Of a stretch of 64,000 bases of DNA, positions 29,982-40,619 are shown piece by piece. This DNA is from Diaporthe sp. PMI_573 (Eukaryota > Ascomycota > Sordariomycetes > Diaporthales > Diaporthaceae). Position 1 is the first letter of the stretch. Every line of letters starts with the position of its first letter. The notes below the pieces were generated by a model. That model was given only the letters and a program-made list of their open reading frames with translations. It was not told the origin of the DNA and ran no database searches. The position numbers and the translations under genes were made by a program. The stretch is taken from positions 3,596,001 to 3,660,000 of the forward strand of contig JAJTUP010000001.1 of NCBI GenBank assembly GCA_021399435.1, in the 5' to 3' direction.

Positions 29982-31460
29982 GGGCGACCGACGAACGGAA
30001 CGCAAACTCGACAGGGCGGCTGGGCTTCACCTACCCGAGGTTGAAATATCGATGGGTTATCATGTTGAGAAGGGTCATATGGGACAACAGTAGGCAAGTA
30101 CGGAACAAAAATCCAGTCATTCAAGAGTGTTTCACATTCCCTCTTCGCTCGTGATCGCCGCGGCACTGTCCTCGCGACTGCCTGCTTGTGGGTGGGCTGC
30201 CCGGCCGGCCGCCACACCCCCTCCCACCCATTCCCTCGACAGTGGGGTCCACGATGTGCCAGTCTCTGTCACATACATTATCACAGTAACACAGCCACTT
30301 TCAGAAAATGCGAGAACGTCATTGCGGAATCTCTGAGGCTTGCTTGCCTTCTGTCTGGTCAGGCCATAGGGAATTGTTGTTCTACGGAAGCTTTTGCCAA
30401 GGGAGGCTACTCCATGGGAGGTTATCCTCCCACAGGAGGTTCGGGAGTGAGCACTGCCCAAGGTTGTCCACTACACATGCTATGGCCGGACACCCGAGCG
30501 AATCCGTCCGACTGGGAGTGTGGAATAGTTGACCCTAAGGGTCAGAGAGGTTGAATGGATGTGTGGGCAGCCCAACGCTATAGCACATGGTGGGCAAGGA
30601 GGAAGAGGACGACGAGGATGACGAGGATGGCGAGGATGGCGAGGCTGAACTCAGAGGAGGCGAGGTAGGCGGCGGGGGGTTGGCACGGAAGGCGTCGATG
30701 GCGGTGATGCCGTGTGTTGGAGGGCATCCGCGGTGCCAGAGACGGTGCTCGTGTGCTTTGACGGAGAGTGGCCTGGGCCACGAAACGGATGGGGTGGCGT
30801 GAAGGGGCGGCAGGAGCAAGCTCGGGCACCAGGCAGACTTTGCTGAGTGCTGTGGCATGAGGGTGTGTGCTACCGACCAAACTCAGGGCAGATGCCTTAG
30901 GTAGGTAGATAGTAATCGCGAGCTCGACAGGCAGGTACCCACCCGCCAACCAGTCCCAGTCCAAGTCCCGGTCCCAAGCCCAGCAACCGCGAACCCCAGC
31001 ACGTACCCATCCATTTCAATTCACCTGGACACAGAGCGCGCGGCCGTCTCCAGCCTCACACCGTTTCCTGCTCCCTCCCTCCCTCTCTTCTCCATCCAAA
31101 GTTATCCCTCTGTCTCCGCCTCCCGCCTTCCATTGACTTACGTCAGCCACAGCTCCGCGCCTTCACTGCCACCAAACGGTGCGCCGCCGCCCAATCTTTT
31201 CGTCTCCAAACTTTCCACTCCAACAGGATAGACCCGGACCAGCACCGACATTGCTCGTCCACTGTCACCATCTTTTTTCCTCTTCCCATCGCATCATCTT
31301 GCCGACTTATCGTGCACCCTCGTCATCAACTTGCATCAATTTTTCCATCCCCACCCATCCTCAACGCGAATAACGCGTGCATTCACGTCGATTCGCATCG
31401 ACCCCCGGCATTGTTTCCCCCCAACGCGCCGAGGCATCACGTCGCCCAACCATCTTCATT
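29982..31460. other. Intergenic region between brr2 and the PWWP gene
   Basis: About 1.5 kb. It holds an inverted copy of the 15-nt repeat family (30401-30445), a GAGGATGGC-type low-complexity tract at ~30600-30660, a TTAGGTAGGTAGATAG segment at ~30897-30912, a CT-rich tract at ~31068-31095, and the PWWP leader with ACGCGA and ACGCGT at 31364-31369 and 31373-31378. A 49-codon minus-strand ORF (30727-30578) is discussed under findings. Confidence 0.5.
30401..30445 (-). repeat. 15-nt repeat cluster B (inverted)
   Basis: Read on the minus strand, units of the form ACCTCCTGTGG-GAGGATAACCTCCCATGG-AGTAGCCTCCC follow one another. The GGATAACCTCC core is identical to clusters A and C. Confidence 0.65.
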
Positions 31461-33621
31461 ATGTCTGGCGAGGGCAGTGCGCAACCTGTTACTGCGCCTA
31501 CAGCAGAGGCCAACAGTGCGGCTGACAACGGCACTGTTGACACCAAGGCACCCGAGGCGCCTGCTCCCGCAGCTGCTGAGGCAAAAGCCGAGGTTCCCAA
31601 TCCCATGGGGAAGAAGGATAACAAGGAAGCTTCTGAGCCAGCTAAGGAGGACGAGGCATCCAAACAAGCTGAAGGTAAGAAAAAAATCCATGTCGCCTAC
31701 GCCTGCACCTACACCTGCACCTGCACCGACCCTCACGAATGTGACCATCTGCTGACCATCGCGTCCACTTCATAGAACCAAGCAAAACCCCAGCCGAGAA
31801 GCCCGCTGAAGACGGTGACGTCGAGATGAAGGACGCGCCAGACGCGACGAACTCCTCTCCCGCCGAGGGAGCTCCTACCGAGGACAAGACAGAGCAGGCC
31901 GATTCTGGAGCACCGGACGCCGGCGGAGATGACGCCAGCGCTGCCGCGCCCAAGACCAAGACCCCCGCGCGTAGGAAGTCGACTGCTGGTGCCGACAGCG
32001 CCAAGGGAAAGAAGCTGAACAAGAAGGGTTCTAGAGCTGCCATAACGCACATCGATGCTCAGCCGGGCCAGCACTTTTTTATCAAGCTCAAGGGCTACCC
32101 GCAATGGCCATGCATCATTTGCGACGAGGATATGCTGCCCCATGCGCTTATCAAGTCGCGACCTGTAAGCGCCGCGAGACCTGATGGGACCTACCGCGAG
32201 GACTTCGCCGATGGTGGCAAGCGCGCCGCCGACCGAACATTTCCCATCATGTACCTCGCGACCAATGAATTGTGAGGAAGCTTTCAACCCCAAAGCGATT
32301 TCAGCTGTTTAGGAACTTGACTAACATTGCCACGCAGTGGCTGGGTCTCGAACAAGGACTTGGTCGATCTCGACTCCGACAAGGTGGCTGACCTGATCAC
32401 TCCGAAGATGCGCAAGGATCTCCAATTGGCCCACGAAATCGCCGCCGAAGGGCACGACCTGGACTACTACAAGGACCTCTTGCAACAATTCCAGGAAGAG
32501 CTGATTGAGAAGCAAAAGGCCGCCGAGGCCAAAGCCGCGGCCGCCGCGACGCCCAAGAAGTCCAAGAAGCAGGCCAAATCATCTGCCGACGCCGAGGATG
32601 TTGAGATGGAAGACGTTGATGACGAGCCGTCCACGGCTAAGGCCAAGAAATCGGAGAAGAAGCGCAAGAACACTGAGGACTCCGAGACGCCCCAGCGCTC
32701 CGAATCTGTGAAGAAGCCGAAGATCAAGCTCACTAATAATGCGACGCCGAAGACTGCCAATGGCGCCACTCCCAAGTCCGCCAAGGCCGGTGGTGAGGCG
32801 AAGACCAAGAAGGCAAAGAAGCCCGCTAAGGAGGCCGACGAGGAAGAGAAGGCGCAGTCTCCGAAGGAGCCCGAGATGAGCGCTGAAGACCGCTTCGAGC
32901 GCAAGAAGAAGGAGGTCCTCTTCCTTCGCCACAAGCTTCAGAAGGGTCTCCTGACCAGAGATCAGCTGCCCAAGGAAGATGAGGTTAAAGTCCTCTCAGA
33001 CTACTTGGTGAAGCTTGAGCAATTTCCCGATCTGGAAACCGAGATTATCCGGGCGACCAAGATCAACAAGGTGCTGAAGGCCATGCTGAAGCTGGACTCG
33101 ATTCCCAAGGAAGAAGAATTCAACTTCAAACCTCGGTCGCAAGCCTTGCTCGAAAAATGGAACAAGCTTCTGCAGGAGGAAGGCCCTGCCTCTGCAGCTC
33201 CCGAGGAAGCCAACGGGGTGAACGGTCACTCTGAAGCTCCCGCCAAAGACGAGGCCAAGGCGGGCGTAAATGGCGTCGGGAAGGCCGACACGGAGGAGTC
33301 GGAGACCAAGGCCGAGGCCAAGGAGCAGGAGAAGAATGATACGCAGGAGGATGCAAAGGAGGAGGCTGCGCCGGAGGGCAAGCCAGCTACTGAAGAGGTA
33401 CGTTTGTCTTGATTTGAGCCCCTCTGCTATGGTATGCCCGGTCTTCTAGGCATTGTCCATGGCAGAAATCCATCTGTGGGTGTCACCAACAATGCGCACT
33501 TCGACTATCTTGCTCTACATTGATTTGCCGCTCGATCGTTCAATCAACATTCATAGTGAACACTGGAAGCTAACGTTCACAGAGCGCCAAGGCTTCTGAG
33601 GCTGTTGAGACTACAGCTTGA
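31461..33621 (+). CDS. PWWP-domain chromatin protein
   Basis: Four exons (31461-31674, 31776-32271, 32338-33397, 33583-33621; introns 101, 66 and 185 nt) give 602 aa. An Ala/Glu/Lys-rich disordered N-terminus (~1-135) leads to a PWWP domain beginning GQHFFIKLKGYPQWPCIICDE (~155-240, crossing intron 2 at NEF-GWVS). PWWP domains bind methylated-lysine nucleosomes, commonly H3K36me. A Lys-rich linker with AT-hook-like and nuclear-localisation features follows, then a helical module (KVLSDYLVKLEQFPDLETEI, IIRATKINKVLKAMLKLDSI) at ~485-545 resembling the TFIIS N-terminal/LEDGF fold that docks transcription factors. The layout matches fungal HDGF/LEDGF- or Ioc4-like proteins. The last exon codes only 12 residues; its branch site GCTAAC is excellent. 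Intron 1 carries CACCTG repeats. Confidence 0.85.
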
Positions 33622-34332
33622 GGGCTGGCAACACCAACGATTAGGAGTGGGTTCAGCGAATTGGACTGTTGCTCTGGGACTGAGAACCACGGCGTTATTT
33701 GTAAAATAAGTACCTCCGTTCTTTGCTTTGCATGCGAAAGGGCCAAGGTTGAAGTGGGCTGGTGTTCTCGGGACTGCGATCATTCCGCTATGGTTCTAGG
33801 CCGGGCGAGACCGGGATACGTTTGCCTTGACGGCAATTCGAGGGAGCATTGCCCTTAGCGAGAGAACAAATTGGTTTGCACGGGTGGCTGGGGGTGGGCG
33901 GGTGCAGAGAACGATAATAGTTTCTTCTGCAAGACCTAGAACGACTACCTGGCCGGCAGCAAGCTGCTGAGAAAAAGAGGGTGCCGCATTTTGTTAGACG
34001 CGCAAGGCATCATCTTTTTTGCGAACAAAAAAAGGTCATGAATTCATTGGGATAATGCAGTTAGCTCAGCCGGTATCAAGTACGAATCAAATGACAGAAC
34101 AAAACAACAAACAGACTTGGTAGCGAACGACTGCGTCCGACGGCTTTGGTCTTGTGCTGCTGTCCTTGTGTTGATGAAAACTACGCAAGCTGATTCTTAC
34201 GTAACATACGCCTCACAAGCGGACGCGACCACCTCGCGTCTTGGTGTGGCAGGGGCTGGCCGGTATCTATCCGGCTCCTTCTTTCATTTCACTTTCGCCG
34301 TCGCGTCCACCCCCAAATGAACAGCAGTCAGT
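33622..34332. promoter_or_regulatory. Intergenic region and orc3 promoter
   Basis: 711 bp. An inverted pair of MCB-like words (ACGCGA 34223-34228, TCGCGT 34234-34239) lies ~100 bp before orc3. A TTAGCTCAGCCGGTA segment near 34059-34073 resembles a tRNA A-box but no tRNA follows. Confidence 0.5.
34223..34239. promoter_or_regulatory. Inverted MCB-like pair upstream of orc3
   Basis: ACGCGA on the plus strand, then TCGCGT (ACGCGA on the minus strand), 5 bp apart and 94-110 bp before the orc3 start codon. These differ from the strict ACGCGT core by one base. Confidence 0.4.
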
Positions 34333-36788
34333 ATGGAACATGACGAGAGTGGCCATACCCATGACGATCACAGAGTGAGTTCTGCCCAGTCTGCAATTGA
34401 TTTGCTGCTAACAAAAGCTCCCCAGGCAGCTTTCGTCTTTGGGCAAGATGGCGAGACCGGCCGGGTCTCACGCCCGGCGAAACGCAGAAAGATCTCTGGA
34501 AAGGCAGCCGCTGTGAGATCCAAACACGGGGACCATCCTCAGCCTGGATCGGAGTTTGTACCGCTGCTGCATGGCGCAGAGAGCCACGAGTTTGTAAAAC
34601 TAAGGCAGGCGCTGTTTGCCGATGCGTGGACCGAAATCGACGCGAGGATCCAGGTGCGTCAAATCCAGTCAGGCTGTAAACTTGTCGAAAAGCGGTTGTG
34701 CTTACTTTTGTTGTGTTATGTAGCATGTTCTGAAGGAGTCAAACCGCAGTACTTTGGACGCAGTTGCCTCATTCGTTGGCGAAGCCCACGCGGAGGAGGA
34801 TACCAAGATTCGAGCGGCACTCATTGTCACAGGACCGAACATCTCGTCGCAGGGCCTCTTGTTCGAGCAGCTGGCTGAAGGCTTGGGAGACTCCGCCAAT
34901 GGCCCCTTTGTCAGGCTCCGGTCGGCGGAAGCACCGAATTTAAAGGCAACGCTGAAAAAGATCATACGTGATGCCACGCAGCAGTCTTTCGATCTGGAAG
35001 ATGATGCCGAGCTGTCTGTGGGGAAAGATGTGAGTCGAAAGAAATTCATGAATCCTGGCTCAAGAATGTGACTGATGGGATCTCCCGGGCAGGGTCGCAA
35101 GTATCTCGATTATGACTTGGAGGCGCTGCATGCGCACGTCAAACACCATGAGGCAGAACAAGTCATTGTTGCCTTCCAGGATAGCGAGGCTTTTGACACC
35201 GGCCTCTTGTCCGATCTGGTCACGCTTTTCAAGTATGGAGATTTCTGCCGACTCGTCATAAAATCTGCAGCTGACGCTTTACCTCAGGTCATGGAAAGAT
35301 AGGATCCCGTTCACCCTGCTTTTCGGAATTGCGACCTCGGTTGAACTCTTCCAAGCCAGACTGCCGAAGTCGACCAGCCAAAATCTCCATGGCGCCCAAT
35401 TCGATGTCGTGCAGATGTCGTCCGTTCTCGAGAACATATTCAAGGCTGCTGTCGCTCATGCAGCGAATCCCTTAATCATCGGCCCTGGCCTGCTTCGTGA
35501 CTTGATCGAGCGGCAGCAGAGCCAAGTTGCCGGTATACAAATCTTCATGAATTCATTGAAGGTAAGTCCATGACCTGTTCTCCACGCAGGTCCAGGTGCT
35601 CACAATCCGCAGTACGCGTATATGTGTCACTTCTACGCCAACCCTCTGTCAGTCCTTCTTTCGGAGGTCAAGCCACAGCCAGAGCACCTTGAAGCCCTTC
35701 GCAATCTTCCGTCTTTCCGGTCCCATATCGAGGATGCTCTCGCAACCGGAAGGCTAAAGCACGTGCGATCAATGCTGGATGATGACGCATATCTCCTGGC
35801 CGAGCAGCAAAGGACAGCTGAGAAAGTCACAGCGAAATGGGAGACACGGCTTCTCAAGTCGCTATCGCTTCTCGAGGCTAGTGGGCTCCTCCAGGAAAGT
35901 TTCATCGCCATGTACACAAATGCTCTTAGCAATGGCATTGATCTGCATGCCGATGAGAGTGGTCTTCTGGATTCGATAAGGAGAATGTCTCCTGATGAAA
36001 TCTCGTCGATTTTACAGCATCTCTTGGACACAGTCCGGAACGGCAGCCGGGAGCTTGGCATGAAGGGATGGGCCTCTGAAGACAAGAACTTCGTCCACAC
36101 TCTGTCCGACATGCTGGAGCGACTGACTTCACTCCAATCTCAGTCACAGCTGACGGGAAAGACTCTGCGCAGCCAGTACACTGCCCAGACCAAGCTGCTC
36201 AGAACTACGGTTGTGGCACAGAAAGTGCAATTGAGCAGGTACGAGACAAGCCTGTCAGACGAAGACAAGGCCTTCACAGAACTGCTTGACGGCCTTGTGA
36301 GCTCTCTAGCCGATGAGATATCATGTCAACCCGCAAACGCAATCCTTTTTCACGAGCTATGGATGTATGGGTCCATATCGCCTCACAAGGATGTATTCAT
36401 TCCACGACCGGGGGTTATTTTCAAGCGTGCCCTCTCGAAACCTCACGACTACCTGGCTTGTGCTTGCTGTGGCACAGCTGATGGAAACGCCTCCACGTTG
36501 CCGGCGACGTCAATCCTGTACCACCTTTACGGGGAGGCGGGAGCCCTGGTCAATGTTGCTGACTTGTGGTCTGCCTTCCACGCCCTCATTGGACATGATG
36601 ACGACGAAGAAGAGGACCCGAAATCGAAACCAAGAACGAAGTCGACTGAGTCACGTGGAGAAAATGGCTTTGACGAACGCACTGCTTTGGTCCTCTTTTA
36701 TCAGGGACTTGCGGAATTGAAGGCTATGGGGTTTGTGAAACCGACCAAGAAGAGAGCCGACCACATTGCTAGACTGAAGTGGCTGTGA
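34333..36788 (+). CDS. orc3: Origin recognition complex subunit 3
   Basis: Six exons (34333-34374, 34426-34653, 34724-35029, 35093-35232, 35288-35561, 35613-36788; introns 51, 70, 63, 55 and 51 nt, all GT-AG) give 721 aa. Orc3 is an AAA+-like scaffold of the six-subunit complex that marks replication origins. After a basic stretch (RPAKRRKISGKAAA) comes the helical FVKLRQALFADAW, then the AAA-like core: RAALIVTGPNISSQGLLFEQL (a degenerate P-loop), VIVAFQDSEAFDTGLLSDLV (Walker B-like), and RIPFTLLFGIATSVELFQARLP, which matches the Orc3 family closely. The long C-terminal part (KYAYMCHFYANPLSVLL onward) is the ORC3 insertion and winged-helix region, ending KKRADHIARLKWL, a typical Orc3 terminus. 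Frames agree at all five junctions. Confidence 0.92.
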
Positions 36789-37519
36789 AGCACTGTAGGG
36801 GCCGCAGTGTGATGGGGAGGATTTCGTGACTGGCAGCTTTTCACGTGAAGAAAAACGGCCTTCAGCTTAGACCATGAGGAAAAGGCCTGCAGCGGTTGGA
36901 TTTGTCCTATTGCGGATGGCACTAAGTGTAGTTCCCGGCCATTTGGCGGCTTGATTTCCAAAGCTGTCATGATGTCTCACACCTCATAAAGGTGCTTTCA
37001 TTGATGGTCACTGCGGTCGAAGAATTTAAAGAACCGTGTGGCTCACATGGCCAATATAAAAGACACAAAGGAGGTCCGAGGACCTCTTAGAAACGGCTGG
37101 ACCCTTTTGCACAACCCCCAAGGATTCCTCTAATGAGGATGACCCGAAAAAATAACAAAGACCAACTCCTGTAGCCGCGCTCTTACAAGTACATAGCACT
37201 CGTAGGCCCACAGGACCAGACACGCCTTTTCGACCTGCACTGATCACGATTTGGCGTTTAATCATAGAACTGATCTGATTCACGGTTCTCCTCACTCGAC
37301 ACAAGAAAGGGAACAAATAGATTGTTGCTGCTGGCACAGTGATAGCCTTGGCCAACTGACACACAGTCTCTTGTAACTCACACCATCCATCCATCATTCT
37401 CTTTGGCCTTCCAACTGTTTTGACTATTGATGAAAGAAGCTCCCTTTTTTGGCTTCCCAGATTTATTCTATTTAAGCATAACGGCTTGACAAGTTCTTTC
37501 TGGTAATACTCACCACACA

Positions 37520-37574
<55 letters not shown>

Positions 37575-37641
37575 TTGCCTCTGCCTCATCTTAAGAAAAA
37601 AAGATACCATCTCTGCCTACCATCCAAAGAAACATCCAATC
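36789..37641. other. Intergenic region upstream of the 171-aa gene
   Basis: About 850 bp, presumably the orc3 3' UTR and the next promoter. Near its right end is a (CA)n microsatellite at 37511-37570. Confidence 0.5.
37511..37570 (+). repeat. (CA)n microsatellite
   Basis: A CA dinucleotide run of about 60 nt with two early interruptions (CACCACAC, ACCCACAC), ending 71 bp before the ATG of the 171-aa gene, so probably inside its 5' leader or core promoter. Confidence 0.9.
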
Positions 37642-38281
37642 ATGAGCAACTGGAACAACGGCCCGCAGGGCACGCAGCAACACCAGCCCCCACCATCACC
37701 ATCCCAACCGGGGATGCCCATGGGCGGCAGCTACAACAGCAGCGTGGGCACCCGGCGGGCAGACCGCAACGAGGCGCTGGAGGCGAAGCTCAGGCAGATG
37801 TCCCTGCCGCTCGCGCCGCTCGTCCAGTTGACGAGCGGGCAGATCCACCCCAGCTTCCCGCCGACGCTGCTCAACTTCTGGCTCCTGACGGACGCCCAGC
37901 TGGACGAGATCGCGCACTTCTACCACCAGCGGACGCCGTGCCAGTGGACGCGGCACTACCCCTGCCCCATCACCTGGGAGGAAGGGCTGGGCATCGAGGA
38001 GAAGCGGAGGAAGATCGGGAAGTTCATCGGGCTTAGAGGTGTGAGTTTATTCATTCTTTCCCTTCTCTTCACCCTTCGTTGAGGAGATCGCTGGACCACG
38101 ACGAAGACGACGTCGAAAGGAGTGAGAAGAGGCTGAAGACTGACAGTTAAGTGAAATAAATAAGTGCGAGACGCCAATACATATCAAGACCGAGGACGAA
38201 ATCATGGAGGAAGCCAGACAAGCCCGAATGAAGCAGGACGAGGACGACGCCTTGAGAAGGAAATTACCGTGGTATCATTGA
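37642..38281 (+). CDS. Small conserved fungal protein of unknown function (171 aa)
   Basis: Two exons, 37642-38040 and 38165-38281 (intron 124 nt, GT-AG), give 171 aa. The N-terminal ~45 residues are Gln/Pro/Gly-rich and disordered. The middle is a folded-looking segment with many aromatic residues (HPSFPPTLLNFWLLTDAQLD, HFYHQRTPCQWTRHYPCPI). The second exon adds a charged helix (EDEIMEEARQARMKQDED) and the end LRRKLPWYH. Splicing joins KFIGLRG to CETPIHIKTED in frame; a read-through form would end 13 residues into the intron. I do not recognise a named family; the segment looks conserved and globular rather than a chance ORF. No signal peptide or membrane helix. Confidence 0.65.
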
Positions 38282-38760
38282 CAAACGTACACCCGGAAGC
38301 CTCTTTATCCCGCCCATTCAACCCCCATCGTAATCGGATCTTGTTTCCCTTAGCCCGTCGAGCATTTCGGAGACTGTCATAGAATATCTCGAGACTATCA
38401 AAAGGTGTCCATAGCGAGGAGTCGCGGTGATTTAGTCGGAAATTGTTCGCAGCAAGAATTTATCATTGATCCCCCCGGTAGCCCATCAACCACCGTGTCT
38501 GATTTCGAGATTATCTAGACGGAAAGTAAGCCTTGAACGCCGCGCAACCGTAGTAATGCCGTGAGTGCCGAGCTGGAATGCCAAGCTTGAGATCCCACAA
38601 GAACTAATGTGAATTTTGTACAATGTCCACGGCCAAACCGTCCACCCATGGCCTGGTCTGTTCATAGGTGCGCTTCCGATAGCCAGGTCGCGTCCGGCCC
38701 CGTCGTGAACGCTCAAGCCCTCCTCCGAGCGTTGGATCTTCTGTTGCGAGAGGGTTTCTC
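38282..38760. other. Convergent 3' intergenic region
   Basis: 479 bp between the 171-aa gene and sec66. I see nothing notable in it. Confidence 0.5.
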
Positions 38761-39643
38761 CTATTTCTTCCCCTTCTTCTTCTTGGAAGCTCCTGTGCCC
38801 TCGCCCGGTGTGCTCGCATCGACCAGAATGCCATCGTCGCTCGGGGCCGTGGCCTGCGACTTTTCGCCATCCTCATCCAGCTCCTTCATGAAATCGGAAG
38901 AGATGGTCGCGCGGCGCTTCTCCCACCATTCCTTCTCGGCGTCCGTCTTGGCGGTTATTTCCTCGAGTTTCTTCTGGAACATCGTGTTCGCGGCAATCTC
39001 GTTGGCGGTCTGGAAGATGCTCTGGCCCCAGTTTGGGGCGAGGCCATTGGCCTAGAGAAGGACAAAGGCCGGTTAGCACAAAGCAGACTTGTCGGGAGGG
39101 TTGGGCAGACGGAGCCACGCATGCGTCTGCCTCATGTCTCAACGTACCTCCATAACCACATCACGCAGCTCGGCCTCCATCTCGCCCTCAGCGCGTGTGA
39201 ATCTCTGCCACAAATCATCACCGACGCTTCCCCTCTGCAGCAGAGTCGAGCATGCCTGCTTGGCCGTGCGGATCTGGATGATGCGGTGGATATCTTCGAC
39301 TGCGCGGCGAATAAGAGCGGCCCGTAGGATGCTCTGGGGGACTTGAGGGGCCTTTTCTTGACCATCCTCGGGCTCCATATGGAGTAGCGACAGGTAGACA
39401 TTTCGTTGTAGGTGTGGGCCGAACCAAGGCTCGAGGTTTGCTTTTTGTGCTGTTGCGACTGTCAGTTGGTGCTGGTGCTGGTGCTGGTGCTGGTGCTGGT
39501 GCTAGTGTAGGGCATATTGAGAAGCAGAGGCACTCACCAGCCTTGCGCTTCCTGTAGACGCTCGAGAATGTGACAAAGGTCCCGCCCAGAACCAGTATGT
39601 AAGCGATGGGGAGGATGAGTCCCCTCCAATCCAGAGAGAACAT
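38761..39643 (-). CDS. sec66: ER translocation protein Sec66 (Sec71)
   Basis: Three exons (39643-39538, 39449-39148, 39051-38761; introns 88 and 96 nt) give 232 aa. Sec66 is a single-pass ER membrane subunit of the Sec62/63 complex for post-translational translocation. Residues 7-29 form the membrane anchor (LILPIAYILVLGGTFVTFSS) followed by the cytosolic SVYRKRKA, as in yeast Sec66. Then LEPWFGPHLQRNVYLSLLHM, RAALIRRAVEDIHRII and LLQRGSVGDDLWQRFTRAEG, the signature core of the family. The C-terminus is Lys-rich (SKKKKGKK). I chose the ATG at 39643 because the membrane helix then sits at the usual position; an in-frame ATG nine codons upstream is possible. Intron 1 contains a GCTGGT hexamer repeat. 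Confidence 0.88.
39468..39504 (+). repeat. GCTGGT hexanucleotide repeat inside sec66 intron 1
   Basis: About six tandem GGTGCT units fill much of the 88-nt intron; on the coding strand this reads CACCAG, and the array lies close to the branch point (ACTGAC) and acceptor. Confidence 0.85.
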
Positions 39644-40619
39644 GGCGCAGGGCAATCTGAGGACAGACACTGGCGGGTCTTGAAAAGAAAATGGGTTCTA
39701 AGAAGAATATGAGACGAGGACAGAAGTGAGCGACAGGTGAAAGGGGAGTGAAATTAAGTGCACCAGCACGTCTGTGAGTGACTGGCGGGGAGAGTGCATT
39801 GAGGCGAGGATGGGGGAAGCCAAAGCGACCGGACTCAAAGAAAAAGACAGGTTTACCATAGCACATAGCACCAGCAGCGGACCAAGTGCCGCCGGCGATT
39901 GGACCCTGGTGCTGGCTGTTTGGTGCCTGCCGGGCTGACAAGCCCCATTCAGGTGAATGGTACCTGGGTACATGCCCCCGCTGGTCACCTAGTACTGTGT
40001 AAACACATTGACAGCTCCGGCCTGGCAAGGTCGACATCCGCAGCCCACACTCCAGGTTCACCAGAGATGTAACATCTTTCTTTGTCCTCATGTTTGGTAT
40101 CAAACAAGGTGCAACAGAGAACTTCTGCAAGTGACATCCTTCCTGGGAGCTGTGCCTGGCCTTGTCAATGCCAAGGCCTGCACTGATACCTGCCATCGCA
40201 GGTGCCTTAGCAGGTCTGTGCTCGAGCAGGAGCAGGCAAGAGCAATGACGAAACCTGGGAGCTGCCACTCTGCCACTTTGCCCCAGGAGCTCTGGCCGCG
40301 CCCCCCACCCATTTCACCTGCCCATCCGCGGGGGGTTAGGCAAGCTTTCATCCGGCACATCACTTCGAAGTCTACTCTGCTTGTTTACAAAAGCACCTGA
40401 GGTATACTAGCCACCTACATACACCATCAAACATTAACCTTGGTCTTGCCCACACTTTTGACCAAACCTCCACCTCCTAGTGCTGCCTGCTTTGAAGCTG
40501 GTGTTTTGTCCTGCATCTCCGTAGCCCGGGGACTCCTAATATCCCACCGTCATCACCCACCTACTCTCCCGACTTCCTCTCTTTCCCCCACATCCACCCA
40601 CTCACTGTTCTTCGAAAAG
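39644..40619. promoter_or_regulatory. Divergent promoter, sec66 / npl4
   Basis: 976 bp between two divergent genes that both serve ER protein handling. A TACCTGGGTAC motif lies at ~39961-39971, and the npl4 leader is CT-rich. I found no unambiguous unfolded-protein-response element. Confidence 0.45.

Noticed and set aside
30535..30858. Minus-strand Ser-rich frame (107 codons)
   Set aside because: Its poly-Ser part is the translated GAGGATGGC-type repeat; nothing else supports it.
34050..34110. tRNA A-box-like TTAGCTCAGCCGGTA
   Set aside because: No GGTTCGA-type B-box follows at the right distance and no acceptor stem closes.
37026..37610. Minus-strand frame with a Val-Cys repeat
   Set aside because: The repeat is only the translated (CA)n microsatellite; the remainder looks non-coding.
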